Assembly (NCBI GenBank): GCA_024222485.1
Contig: JAAEPJ010000390.1
Location: 44,642-108,641 of the forward strand
Source: a bacterium
GTDB taxonomy: Bacteria > RUG730 > JAAEPJ01
DNA: 64,000 nt
Direction: 5' to 3'
Below, piece after piece: positions 54,566-63,790 of this stretch. The stretch's first letter is position 1. Every line of letters starts with the position of its first letter. The position numbers were made by a program, and so were the translations under genes. Below the pieces are notes generated by a model. The model was not told where the DNA came from. It saw nothing but the letters and a program-made list of their open reading frames with translations, and did no database searches.

Positions 54566-55822
54566 TCACCTTTTTTTTAGCGCAACAAAAACAGCAAGGA
54601 TCCCGACTATAATAAATGAAATTGCAACAGTTTTTAAAGATCTATTGTATGCACTAACTAAATACCAAGTAATGAAAAATTTGAGCCCATAACTAAAGAT
54701 TGTTACGCCTAAAATAAGCCATGATAATTTTTTTTTGTATAAGAAAGTTAGGATAATAATCCAAATAAACCATGAGACTAAATTGATAAAGTTTTTTGCA
54801 GTCAGTAGATAAAAAAGACCAATAAATGGTTCAAAAATATAGCGTAAATTATTATGTACTTCTTCTCTTTTTTGTTCGATAACTTGTGTGCGGTAGTTTC
54901 CTTTTAAAGTATGGACTAAAGATTTTTGTTTTTCTTTAAAGGTCATTTCTTGCCAATGAGGAATTTTGACTGCAGTCCAAATTGTCGCTCTAAAAGCCCA
55001 TCCATGCCAGTCTGTTGTTCCTATTTTTGGTAGGCGTGGATCATTTATGGATTTTTCTACATTTATATTGTTAGATGTTCGATGCCCCATATTCGCAATT
55101 TCATATGCATCAATAGGTTTTTTTTGTAACTTATCAAAGCTGGAATGTTCCCACCAAAGTGCTGCACAGATAACGCCATTCATTTCGTCTACCTTTTTAT
55201 TTATTCTGTTAATATCATGGTTAAGAGCCCGTGCATCAATTTTTTTATCAATATTATAAATAAGATGATAATTATCTCGTCCTTTTAATTCTTCGCCAAG
55301 AATGATTACCGGATCTTCCGTAATAATTATGTTAGGGTGGAGAATATCATGTTCTGTTATGGCAAAAGCATCAAAGCCATTTGCTTTATGATAGGCAAGG
55401 GATCGCTCAAGCGAGGCCATTCCATCCCAAGAATAGTAGGTATGGGAATGATAATCTACTAGGATATTTTCTGGATTTTTGCTAACTAACTTATTTCCAG
55501 GATAGCGAATAAAAAGGATGAAAATTACCAAAAAACAGAAGAGGAGAAATGCTTTTAAAATGAGGATGGCTTTTTTATGTTTAATAGCAAGGATGACCCC
55601 AGCTAAAATAATCCAAATAAACCAACTGGTGATTTGTGGTTGATATGCTTGGAAATGAATAAAGTAGTCTGCAATATCAATAAAAGGAGAGAAAATAACA
55701 TCAAGCCAAGATTTTTGAATGAAAAATTCTGTGGTAACTTTATTTGTGGTTAAATTATAAAGCTGATATTTTTGTCCTTGAATAAAATAACAGCTTAAAA
55801 GAAATAGTCCCAGCTGGATCAT
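54566..55822 (-). CDS. Membrane protein with PHP phosphoesterase domain
   Basis: The 418-residue protein has three N-terminal membrane segments, a PHP domain (about residues 120-310), and four or five C-terminal segments. The metal-binding start is HSH at 125-127 in VDYHSHTYYSWDG; ITEHD and TDWHG later complete the site. PHP domains hydrolyse phosphoesters. The embedding in a membrane protein suggests a lipid- or polymer-linked substrate. It overlaps recR by 4 bases. The role is unknown. Confidence 0.7.
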   Translation of the reverse strand: MIQLGLFLLSCYFIQGQKYQLYNLTTNKVTTEFFIQKSWLDVIFSPFIDIADYFIHFQAYQPQITSWFIWIILAGVILAIKHKKAILILKAFLLFCFLVIFILFIRYPGNKLVSKNPENILVDYHSHTYYSWDGMASLERSLAYHKANGFDAFAITEHDILHPNIIITEDPVIILGEELKGRDNYHLIYNIDKKIDARALNHDINRINKKVDEMNGVICAALWWEHSSFDKLQKKPIDAYEIANMGHRTSNNINVEKSINDPRLPKIGTTDWHGWAFRATIWTAVKIPHWQEMTFKEKQKSLVHTLKGNYRTQVIEQKREEVHNNLRYIFEPFIGLFYLLTAKNFINLVSWFIWIIILTFLYKKKLSWLILGVTIFSYGLKFFITWYLVSAYNRSLKTVAISFIIVGILAVFVALKKR

Positions 55823-56412
55823 ATTTTTTGCCTACCTTCGAAAGCTTTGAGAATAGTCATAGAATCAATATATTCTAGGTCAGAACCAACGGGCACTCCA
55901 TGGGCAATGCGTGATATTTTTACCCCCAAAGGTTTAAGTATTTTGGCAAGATAGATAGACGTTGCCTCCCCTTCAACATTAGGGTTGGTTGCAACTATTA
56001 TTTCGTTCACATCTTCATTAATACGGGTAAGCAAGGTTCTAATATTAAGGTCACCTGGAGAAATTCCATCTATGGGGGAAATGACTCCATTTAATACATG
56101 ATATAATCCATGAAAATCATTGGTTTTTTCAATAGCAAAAATATCTGATGGTTGTTCTACAATGCAAATGATTGAGGTATCACGAGTTGTGGAAGTGCAA
56201 ATTTCACAAGGATCAATCTCTGTAATCGCATGGCAAGTTGAGCAGTTTTTTATTTTTTGATTAACATCTATTAAAGTATACGCAAAATTATTTATGTCTG
56301 GTGTCTCCATTTTTAAAATATGCATGGCCACTCGTTCGGCCATACGCGGACCAATACCCGGTAAGGATTTTAGTATTTGAATAAGTTTATTAAGGGTTTC
56401 TGGATATTGCAT
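55819..56412 (-). CDS. recR: Recombination mediator protein RecR
   Basis: The 197-residue protein has the helix-hairpin-helix LKSLPGIGPRMAERVA, a four-cysteine zinc finger (CSTCHAITEIDPCEIC) and a Toprim domain (CIVEQPSDIFAIEKT). It helps load RecA onto single-stranded DNA with RecO and RecF. It follows dnaX and ybaB, the classical order. Confidence 0.95.
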   Translation of the reverse strand: MQYPETLNKLIQILKSLPGIGPRMAERVAMHILKMETPDINNFAYTLIDVNQKIKNCSTCHAITEIDPCEICTSTTRDTSIICIVEQPSDIFAIEKTNDFHGLYHVLNGVISPIDGISPGDLNIRTLLTRINEDVNEIIVATNPNVEGEATSIYLAKILKPLGVKISRIAHGVPVGSDLEYIDSMTILKAFEGRQKI

Positions 56413-56579
56413 GTATTTAATTTACTTTGTTATCAAAAAGATTATAGTTATCATTATTTTAAGATTCTACTCGTTAATCCTAAAAAGATAAATTAATTGG
56501 TCTAATATTATAATCTATTATTGAGAGTCCTTAGATTATTTAATGCGCGTAAGGAGTTATTGGTTATGTGATATATCCA

Positions 56580-56951
56580 TTATTTAAACATATTCATCAT
56601 ATCAGCAGGGTTTAATCCTCCGGAGATGTTTTTTGATTCTTTTTCTATAACTTTTTTAATATCTTTATTCGCTATATTGATAGCTTTTAAAATAGCCCCT
56701 TCTGCTTTTGTTTTAATATTATTTGCACTTCTATTTTTTTCTGTTATTTTAACTAGGTTTTGAATAAACTCATCATTAAATTTTAATGAAATAAGATTTT
56801 GATTCCCATTCATTACTACGGAGACACCTTCACTTTCAATCTCAACCGTTTTTTTCTTAAGCATTTTTTGGGTATTTTTCATTTTTGAATACATATCTTT
56901 TGCTTGTTTCATCATCCCCATCATGTTCCCCGGTTTTTGCATTCCTTTCAT
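56580..56951 (-). CDS. YbaB/EbfC family nucleoid-associated protein
   Basis: The 123-residue protein has the small helical fold of the family and the typical Met/Lys-rich N terminus (NMMGMMKQAKDMYSKMKNTQK). It is longer than usual and has a glycine/methionine-rich C-terminal tail. It binds DNA as a dimer. AAGGAG lies 8 bases before the ATG. It sits between dnaX and recR, as in most bacteria. Confidence 0.9.
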   Translation of the reverse strand: MKGMQKPGNMMGMMKQAKDMYSKMKNTQKMLKKKTVEIESEGVSVVMNGNQNLISLKFNDEFIQNLVKITEKNRSANNIKTKAEGAILKAINIANKDIKKVIEKESKNISGGLNPADMMNMFK

Positions 56952-56971
56952 TTTGAATTTCTCCTTATATT

Positions 56972-58915
56972 TTATTCTTTGGGTGGTAAAAGCTCACCAT
57001 CAAAAAGTGCAATTATTTTTTTGATATTTGGTTCATTACTATTGATATCATCAAGTATATATCTAGGCTTTTTATTATCCTTAATATCTTCTTTATTGTC
57101 AAGATCCTTTGGTATGGGGATAGATTCCTCAATATCTCCTGAGAAGCCAAAATCATTTGGAGTCATTATTGGTGTTGCAAGAGCTGGAGTTGAAGAATTT
57201 TGCTCAATGGAATCATTTTTTGATGTGTCCGTTGTTTTTTTTTCAGAAATATTTGAGTTATTATCTGTAGGCGTCTCAATATTAGCATCTACTTTACATA
57301 AAATTGCAATTTCTTGACCTGTTACTTTCGTTACTGCTTGTTTCAGCATTTTGGAGTTTTTTGAAATACCATCAGCATAGAACTTAGAAGAAAAGGTTAT
57401 AAGGATGGCATTATTGCGTAGTTCAAGTTTTTTGTATTGTTTTAAATAGGTTGCAACATACATTTTATGTGCGGAAACTTCTTTTATGACTTTCTCCCAG
57501 CTTTCTTCGATAGAGTTTAAAGGTGGGAGATTTGGTGTTGTTATTTTGTTGTGAGATTCAGGATTGTTTTTATTTTTTAGTTTAAGGTTTTCTGAATTAG
57601 TTTTTATTGAATCATCAAGTTTTTCTTGTGGAGGGGGTATTGGCTCTTTAATCGCCGAGTCTGTCATCTTTGTTGGAAGTGCTGATGTTTCTAGTGTATT
57701 GTTTTTTGTTTGAACTGGGGGGGGGTGTTCACTCTCAGCCGTAGACATAGGAGTGGCTATGTTATTAGGGGGTGTTGAGAAATTATCTGTTATTTCAATC
57801 TCTTCTAGTTTTTTTAATAATTCATAACTAGATAAGTATGGTTGCGATAGTTTCGTAAAGTATAGCTCGCATATTATTCGTGGATATTCTGTATATTTAA
57901 TTTCATTAATGGCTGTATTGATTAGTTTGATATCTCGAGTTAGCTTAGCAAGCGTAAAAGTATTAGATTGGAGTGTATATTTTTCTAGATGTTCTGGGAT
58001 GATATTTAAAATTTCAGAGAGAGACTTATCTACCTTAAGCATCATTAAAGATCTATAATGTTCGCGTAATTGTAGCATCATTTGGTTTAAATCAAAGCCA
58101 TTGACTAAGAGGTTATCGATGAGCAGCATTAAATCTTTTGTCTTATTAGAGATAATATTATCTACGACTTTGAAAATAGTTTCTTCCGCAATAATTCCAA
58201 GAATAAATTCCGTCTCTTTTTTTGTGATATATTCCGGCGAGTAAGATATAATCTGGTCAAGCAAGCTCAAAGAGTCACGCATACTTCCGCCACTGGCTGT
58301 AGCAATTGAAAATAGTGCTTCTTGATCAAAAGTAATTTTTTCTTTCGTTAAAATAAATTTTAAACGATTAACTATATCTGAGATAGAGATTAATTTAAAG
58401 TTAAATTTCTGGCAACGAGAGAGAATTGTTTCAGGAATTTTATGAAGCTCTGTTGTTGCAAAGATAAAAATGACATGGGCGGGAGGTTCTTCTAGGGTTT
58501 TTAAAAGGGCATTAAAAGCAGCTTCTGTCAGCATATGTACTTCATCAATAATATAAATTTTATATTGGCAATTAGTCGGGGCAAATTTAACATTATCGCG
58601 TAAGTCTCTAATTTCATCTATTCCTCGATTAGATGCCCCATCAATTTCAAGGATATCAAGTGTTTTTTTATCTTTACAAATTGAGCATTCATTACACGGA
58701 GACTTCTCAATATCTTCAGCGAGACAATTAACAGTTTTTGCTAAGATTCTGGCGGCCGTAGTTTTTCCTACACCACGAGGGCCTGAGAATAAATATGCAT
58801 GTGCAATATGCTGGGATTTAATTGCATTTTTGAGTGTTTGTGAAATATGTTGTTGCCCCACAATATCTTCAAAATTTTCTGGTCTATATTTTCGTGCGAG
58901 TACTAAGTAAGACAT
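56972..58915 (-). CDS. dnaX: DNA polymerase III subunit gamma/tau
   Basis: The 647-residue clamp-loader subunit has Walker A GPRGVGKTT, a zinc-binding cysteine cluster (CLAEDIEKSPCNECSIC), the DEVHMLTEAAFNALLKTLEEPP motif and the sensor segment TTELHKIPETILSRCQKF. A proline- and lysine-rich linker (about residues 380-470) leads to a C-terminal tau-type region. I see no clear A-AAA-AAG slippage site for a short gamma form. It loads the sliding clamp and organises the replisome. Confidence 0.95.
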   Translation of the reverse strand: MSYLVLARKYRPENFEDIVGQQHISQTLKNAIKSQHIAHAYLFSGPRGVGKTTAARILAKTVNCLAEDIEKSPCNECSICKDKKTLDILEIDGASNRGIDEIRDLRDNVKFAPTNCQYKIYIIDEVHMLTEAAFNALLKTLEEPPAHVIFIFATTELHKIPETILSRCQKFNFKLISISDIVNRLKFILTKEKITFDQEALFSIATASGGSMRDSLSLLDQIISYSPEYITKKETEFILGIIAEETIFKVVDNIISNKTKDLMLLIDNLLVNGFDLNQMMLQLREHYRSLMMLKVDKSLSEILNIIPEHLEKYTLQSNTFTLAKLTRDIKLINTAINEIKYTEYPRIICELYFTKLSQPYLSSYELLKKLEEIEITDNFSTPPNNIATPMSTAESEHPPPVQTKNNTLETSALPTKMTDSAIKEPIPPPQEKLDDSIKTNSENLKLKNKNNPESHNKITTPNLPPLNSIEESWEKVIKEVSAHKMYVATYLKQYKKLELRNNAILITFSSKFYADGISKNSKMLKQAVTKVTGQEIAILCKVDANIETPTDNNSNISEKKTTDTSKNDSIEQNSSTPALATPIMTPNDFGFSGDIEESIPIPKDLDNKEDIKDNKKPRYILDDINSNEPNIKKIIALFDGELLPPKE

Positions 58916-59025
58916 TTTTTTTACTCCGTTATGTTTTTTTATTATATTAACTTTAGCAAAAGGGGTAAAGGCTCAATCTAAAAAGGCAAAGAGAGTAAAA
59001 TTAGTTTTCTTGTCAGGTGATGCCT

Positions 59026-60024
59026 TTAACTTAAGCTTTCATTTTCATCAAAACCTAGGATAATATTCATATTTTGGACCGCTTGTCCTGAAGCCCCTTT
59101 CAATAAATTATCTAGCCCCGAAATGAGGATTAGTTTATTTTCTAAAAGCTTAAATCCGATATCACAGAAATTTGTATTGGCAACAGTTCGTGCTTGTGGA
59201 TAGATCTCATTTTTTAACAGGCGTATAAATTTTTCATTTTTATAATACTTGTCGTAAGTATTATTGATTTTTTCTTGTGTGAGTCCTTGTTTGGGGGTGC
59301 AATATATTGTCGAGATGATTCCTCGCGTAATGGGTAACAGGTGAGGAACCAATGTTAAATTTTTGATACCTAAAATCTCTAGAACCTCAGGTGTATGTCG
59401 ATGTGTTCCGGGATTATAAGGCATAAAGTTTTCGTTTTGTTCATTATATAAATAGGGCATTGCCATTTTTTTGCCTGCACCTGAAACACCAGATTTTGCA
59501 TCTACAATAATATTGTCAGTAATCAAGTTTTCTTTAATTAAAGGATAAAGTGGAAGGATGATGCTGGTGGCATAACATCCGGGATTTGCAATTAATTTCG
59601 CTTGTTTAATTGCGTAACGATGAAGCTCAGGAAGTCCATAAACGGCTGTTTTTAAGAGTTCGACTTGAGTATGTTTAACTTTATACCATTTTTCATAAAC
59701 GGGGATATTTTTAATACGAAAGTCTGCCGATAAATCAATGACAATTTTATCTGAATCATAAGTTTCTTTGGCAAAATTCATGGAAGCTGCATGCGGCAAA
59801 CAGAGAAAGACTATATTACAATTATTTTTTATTGTTTGCCAATTATATTTTTCAAAGCGAAGGTCATAGCAACCGAATAATTCCGGATGGAGTTCTTCAA
59901 TTTTTTTACCCGCATTATTTTCAGAGGTTATTTTCGTTACTTCTACTTTTTTATGCTTTAGTAATATTTTTAGCAGTTCACGACCAGTGTAACCTGATCC
60001 GCCAATGATTGCAATTTTTTGCAT
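59026..60024 (-). CDS. argC: N-acetyl-gamma-glutamyl-phosphate reductase
   Basis: The 332-residue protein has the NADP site IIGGSGYTGRELL, LPHAASM, DLSADFRI and the active-site cysteine Cys150 in ANPGCYATS. It catalyses the third step of arginine synthesis. AAGGGG lies 6 bases before the ATG. No other arg gene is adjacent. Confidence 0.95.
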   Translation of the reverse strand: MQKIAIIGGSGYTGRELLKILLKHKKVEVTKITSENNAGKKIEELHPELFGCYDLRFEKYNWQTIKNNCNIVFLCLPHAASMNFAKETYDSDKIVIDLSADFRIKNIPVYEKWYKVKHTQVELLKTAVYGLPELHRYAIKQAKLIANPGCYATSIILPLYPLIKENLITDNIIVDAKSGVSGAGKKMAMPYLYNEQNENFMPYNPGTHRHTPEVLEILGIKNLTLVPHLLPITRGIISTIYCTPKQGLTQEKINNTYDKYYKNEKFIRLLKNEIYPQARTVANTNFCDIGFKLLENKLILISGLDNLLKGASGQAVQNMNIILGFDENESLS

Positions 60025-60150
60025 TTTTTCCCCTTATGTCGATAAATACAGCTTGTCAGTCATTCCCATCAATAACAGGAAGAGTAATCTGAGTTTAATA
60101 TCTGTAGCGAAAATAAATTTTAAAATATTTAAAAATTTTGGGTTAGTAAT

Positions 60151-60870
60151 TTAAATTTTTTTTTTATGCTTATCAACATAAAATTCTTCTATTAATTTTT
60201 CTTTTAAATTAGCAAATTCTTTGTCATGTTCTGTTATCGTGCTTTCTTCTTTTGTAATTCTTTTTAGTTTAGCTTCTAAGATATCGAATTCTTTGATGAT
60301 AAAGTCTACTGCTTCAGCAATAGGATCAGGCATTTTATCATGCTCGAGTACTTCAAGTGGGTCTTCGTATTTAACAATACGCCCCGGAATCCCGACGACT
60401 GTCGAGTTAGGCGGAACATCTTTGATAACGACTGAGCTTGCCCCAATCCTAACATTATTACCGACGGTTATTGCGCCAAGCACAGAGGCATTTGAGCCAA
60501 CAACAACATTGTTGCAGAGAGTGGGGTGTCTTTTAATTTTTTTGAGGCTTGTACCTCCAAGAACAACTCCTTTGTAGATTAAACAATCATCTCCCACAAC
60601 GGCAGTTTCGCCAATCACTACACCCATGCCATGATCAATAAAAACTCTGCGTCCAATTTTTGCCCCAGGATGGATTTCAATACCCGTAAAAAAACGGTTG
60701 GTATTAGAGATGATTCGTGCAAGAGAAAAAAACTTTAGTTTATAAAGAAAGTGGGCAATACGGTGATTCCAAATAGAATGTAAACCAGGGTAGCAAAGCA
60801 AGACTTCAATAAGAGTTTTTACTGAAGGATCTTTAGCAAAAACTGTTTGTATATCTTCAATTATATGCAA
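60151..60870 (-). CDS. cysE: Serine O-acetyltransferase
   Basis: The 239-residue protein has an N-terminal helical part and left-handed beta-helix hexapeptide repeats ([32 protein letters not shown], typical of SAT). It makes O-acetylserine for cysteine synthesis. The start is TTG with AGGA about 6 bases upstream. The C-terminal tail is long and basic. No cysK is adjacent. Confidence 0.92.
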   Translation of the reverse strand: MHIIEDIQTVFAKDPSVKTLIEVLLCYPGLHSIWNHRIAHFLYKLKFFSLARIISNTNRFFTGIEIHPGAKIGRRVFIDHGMGVVIGETAVVGDDCLIYKGVVLGGTSLKKIKRHPTLCNNVVVGSNASVLGAITVGNNVRIGASSVVIKDVPPNSTVVGIPGRIVKYEDPLEVLEHDKMPDPIAEAVDFIIKEFDILEAKLKRITKEESTITEHDKEFANLKEKLIEEFYVDKHKKKI

Positions 60871-61066
60871 TTTGATTCCTTTTATAGTTAAGTATAGTCG
60901 CTTATCTCTAAATTACTAGTCAATATTAAAACATATTTTTGGGGTTTCTTGAATAAAAAAATATTGGAACATGATTTTATTAGAGTGTTGAATATTAAGT
61001 AAATTTAATATTTGTAGCCATTATTCGATTCTAATCCAAGTTTGATAATAATCTGTTTTTAAAGGT

Positions 61067-61990
61067 TCAAAGAATAAGTGTTTTGTTTTTTTTGCGATTA
61101 AATAAACTGCCGATAATTTCATTAACATTGATATCTTGTTTTTTCATTTCATTAGCAAGTGCGAGTAATATCTTGGGATTTCTAAAATTCATTGTTCCAA
61201 TACTAACAGCAGATGCGCCAGCGATTAAGAATTCTAGGACATCCTCGGTATTTGAGATGCCCCCCATTCCGATAATAGGAAGCTTTACTTGCTCGGCAAC
61301 ATCCACTAATAGCTTAAGAGCTAGTGGTTTAATGGCTGGTCCGGATAATCCAGCCACTTTATTTTTAAAGTAAAAATCTTTTGTTTTTATATCAATTTTC
61401 GTGCCAAGAAAAGTATTAACCATAGATAAGATATCTGCACCAGCGGTTTCAGTTATTTTTGCTGTTTCAATGATATTAGAGAAATTAGGGGAGATTTTAA
61501 CAATGATGGGTTTTTTTGTTTGAGATTTAGCTTGTGTAATAAGTTGTTCAATTAAAATAGGGTTAGAGCCAATGGCCAGACAGCCTTTTTTAACATTCGG
61601 GCAGGAAATATTTAGCTCAAAAGCATCAATGCGACTATATTGATCAAGCTCAGCAATCACTTGAATATATTCACTGATATCATTCCCACCAACACTGACA
61701 AACATTTTGACATTTTTGATTTTTTCCCAAGGCAATATGATATTTTTTTTAAATGCTTTTAAGCCGGGATTTTGCAGTCCAATTGAGTTGAGTAGCCCTG
61801 CAGGAGTTTCTAAAATTCTTGGGAGAGGGTTGCCAAGTCTGGGATGTAAGGTGATCGTTTTTGTTGTGACGGCACCGAGTTCCTCAATATTAATGATATC
61901 TTTAATCTCAAAGCCATAGCCAAAAGTTCCAGAGGCAGCTATTAAGGGGTTTTGAAGTTCAATGTTGCCAAGCTTAGTTTTTAAGTCCAT
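61067..61990 (-). CDS. pyrD: Dihydroorotate dehydrogenase, class 1B catalytic subunit
   Basis: The 307-residue FMN enzyme has NPLIAASGTFGYG, the catalytic cysteine in ELNISCPNVKKG and the FMN-binding GMGGISNTEDVLEFLIAGASAVSIGT. It oxidises dihydroorotate in pyrimidine synthesis. The cysteine and the adjacent pyrK define class 1B, which uses NAD. It overlaps pyrK by 10 bases. Confidence 0.95.
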   Translation of the reverse strand: MDLKTKLGNIELQNPLIAASGTFGYGFEIKDIINIEELGAVTTKTITLHPRLGNPLPRILETPAGLLNSIGLQNPGLKAFKKNIILPWEKIKNVKMFVSVGGNDISEYIQVIAELDQYSRIDAFELNISCPNVKKGCLAIGSNPILIEQLITQAKSQTKKPIIVKISPNFSNIIETAKITETAGADILSMVNTFLGTKIDIKTKDFYFKNKVAGLSGPAIKPLALKLLVDVAEQVKLPIIGMGGISNTEDVLEFLIAGASAVSIGTMNFRNPKILLALANEMKKQDINVNEIIGSLFNRKKNKTLIL

Positions 61991-62781
61991 ATTATATCCT
62001 TGAGGTTAAAAACAGGTCCATTTGTACAAACACATTTAAAATCAAATTGATCATTTTTTTTTATTTTTACTTTTACCACACAGCCATTGCAAATGCCAAG
62101 ACCACAGCCCATATATTCTTCGAGTGAAGCATAGATATCATAATTTTGGATGCCGATTAATTCGGATTTTTTTTGCCAGGCGCGGGTCATTGGTTCCGGT
62201 CCACAGATAAAAATGATACTATTATTAAGATCGTGAAAATTAAAATGTTCAGTGACAAAGCCTTTTTTCCCTTTTGATCCGTCATTTGTTGTAATAATAA
62301 CTTCACCTTTTAAGTCTTGTAACTCTGGTTCGCAAAAGATATCCGTACAACGGCTAAAGCCGATTAATAAGGTATAGTTAATATTTTTTTTCTCTAAAAC
62401 TTTTGCTAAGTAATGAACAGATGCAATCCCTGTTCCGCCACCAACGATTAAGACTTTTTGGTTGTTTTTGATCTTATGGATTGGATAAAAATTGCCAAGG
62501 GGTCCAATGATGCTAATCGTGTCTCCCTTTTTGCGAGTACTCAACGCCTGAGTTCCTGCTCCTATTTTTTTATATGTTATTGTAAAAGAATAGGGATCGG
62601 TATCAAAGATACTAAAGGGGCGTCTAATAAGGGGATCGAGAGTGGTTGATGTTTCCACTTGCACAAATTGTGCCGGTTGGAAGTCTTGATCTGCATTCAG
62701 CCATTCAACCTGCATAGATAAATTATTAGGGGTTAGCTCTTTATGGGCTAATATTCGACAGTTCCTTAATTGTTTTGTCAT
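61981..62781 (-). CDS. pyrK: Dihydroorotate dehydrogenase electron transfer subunit
   Basis: The 266-residue protein has FAD binding (IRRPFSIFDTDPYSF), NAD binding (VLIVGGGTGIASVHYLAK) and the 2Fe-2S cysteines in GCGLGICNGC and KCVC. It passes electrons from PyrD to NAD. AAGGAAA lies upstream of the ATG. It forms a complex with the next gene product. Confidence 0.95.
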   Translation of the reverse strand: MTKQLRNCRILAHKELTPNNLSMQVEWLNADQDFQPAQFVQVETSTTLDPLIRRPFSIFDTDPYSFTITYKKIGAGTQALSTRKKGDTISIIGPLGNFYPIHKIKNNQKVLIVGGGTGIASVHYLAKVLEKKNINYTLLIGFSRCTDIFCEPELQDLKGEVIITTNDGSKGKKGFVTEHFNFHDLNNSIIFICGPEPMTRAWQKKSELIGIQNYDIYASLEEYMGCGLGICNGCVVKVKIKKNDQFDFKCVCTNGPVFNLKDIIWT

Positions 62782-62817
62782 GTGTTTCCTTTTTAAAAGA
62801 CAGAAAATAGAATCTCT

Positions 62818-63693
62818 TTATAATATAATTTTATTCAAAGAATTAAAAATTTGTTGTTCATCTTTAAAATTTTTTTCAATAAAAACGGTAGATTTACCAA
62901 GTTTTAGGAGTGTTGTATAAATATCAAGTAAAAGTTTTTTATCATTAGGTTTTAAGTGCCAAGCTTGGAAATATGATCGTAGCGCTTCTGTATATTTCTT
63001 TTGTTTATAGTAAATATCTCCTTTAAGTTCTGGCATATTCGTAAGTTCAAGGGCTTTTTTATCATTAGCGACTTTAAAATAAAGGCTGGCAAGGTTGTTT
63101 TTATAATGCTGAATATTTGTTTTCATTAAAATGTTTTGATAGTGTGAGATCGCTTTTTCATACTGTAGATTTTCTGTGTAAATCTCTGCTAGCTTATGGT
63201 TGATAAAAACATTGTGAGGGTCCAGCGCATAGGCCTTTTCATACATGGAAAAGACTTGTTCTTTTACCCCTAACCTTTCAAAGGCAATGGCCAGTCTTGT
63301 ATAAGTTCCTGTATTGAAATTATGTTCTATCACTGCTTCTTTTAAAATTTTGATGGCTTTATATTGTGTTTTTTTAACGGTATAAGTATCCGCAATTTTA
63401 TTATAAATTACTGGTTTTATTTTTTTATTTTTAGTGGATTTAAGAGCTTTTTGGAAATATTTACGCGCTTTCTGATAGTTTTGTTCATTTACGAGGATGT
63501 CACCCATTAAAATAGCACTTTCTAAGTAGAGGTAATGATTATCAAGATTCGTTTTTAGCAAGGTTTTTGCTTGGGCGTATTTACCTAAGAAAATAAGGTT
63601 ATTAATTTTTTGTAAGGATATCTTGGTCGTTGAGGTTGCTAAAAAACTAAGGGAAAGAATAATGATAAAAAGAAAAGTAAGGTTTTTTTTCAT
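62818..63693 (-). CDS. Exported TPR-repeat protein
   Basis: The 291-residue protein has a signal peptide (LTFLFIIILSLSFLA) and about six tetratricopeptide repeats (for example YEKAYALDPHNVFINHKLAEIYTENLQYEKAISHYQ). It probably scaffolds a periplasmic or outer-membrane complex. I chose the ATG at 63693, which gives a normal signal; an upstream start at 63747 adds 18 basic residues. The insertion sequence begins about 100 bases upstream, in the promoter region. Confidence 0.8.
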   Translation of the reverse strand: MKKNLTFLFIIILSLSFLATSTTKISLQKINNLIFLGKYAQAKTLLKTNLDNHYLYLESAILMGDILVNEQNYQKARKYFQKALKSTKNKKIKPVIYNKIADTYTVKKTQYKAIKILKEAVIEHNFNTGTYTRLAIAFERLGVKEQVFSMYEKAYALDPHNVFINHKLAEIYTENLQYEKAISHYQNILMKTNIQHYKNNLASLYFKVANDKKALELTNMPELKGDIYYKQKKYTEALRSYFQAWHLKPNDKKLLLDIYTTLLKLGKSTVFIEKNFKDEQQIFNSLNKIIL

Positions 63694-63790
63694 AAAAGAG
63701 AAGTCTCCCCATTGATATTTATTTTTATAGCACTTCCTCTTGAGCAAGTAAAGAAATATTCAAAATTATTATCTAAAAAAGCAATTATAC

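Noticed and set aside
54966-55259. Forward 97-codon frame inside the PHP gene
   Set aside because: It is an antisense shadow of a gene with clear family motifs.
56972-58915. Programmed frameshift in dnaX giving a gamma form
   Set aside because: No A-AAA-AAG type slippage site with a downstream stem was seen by eye.
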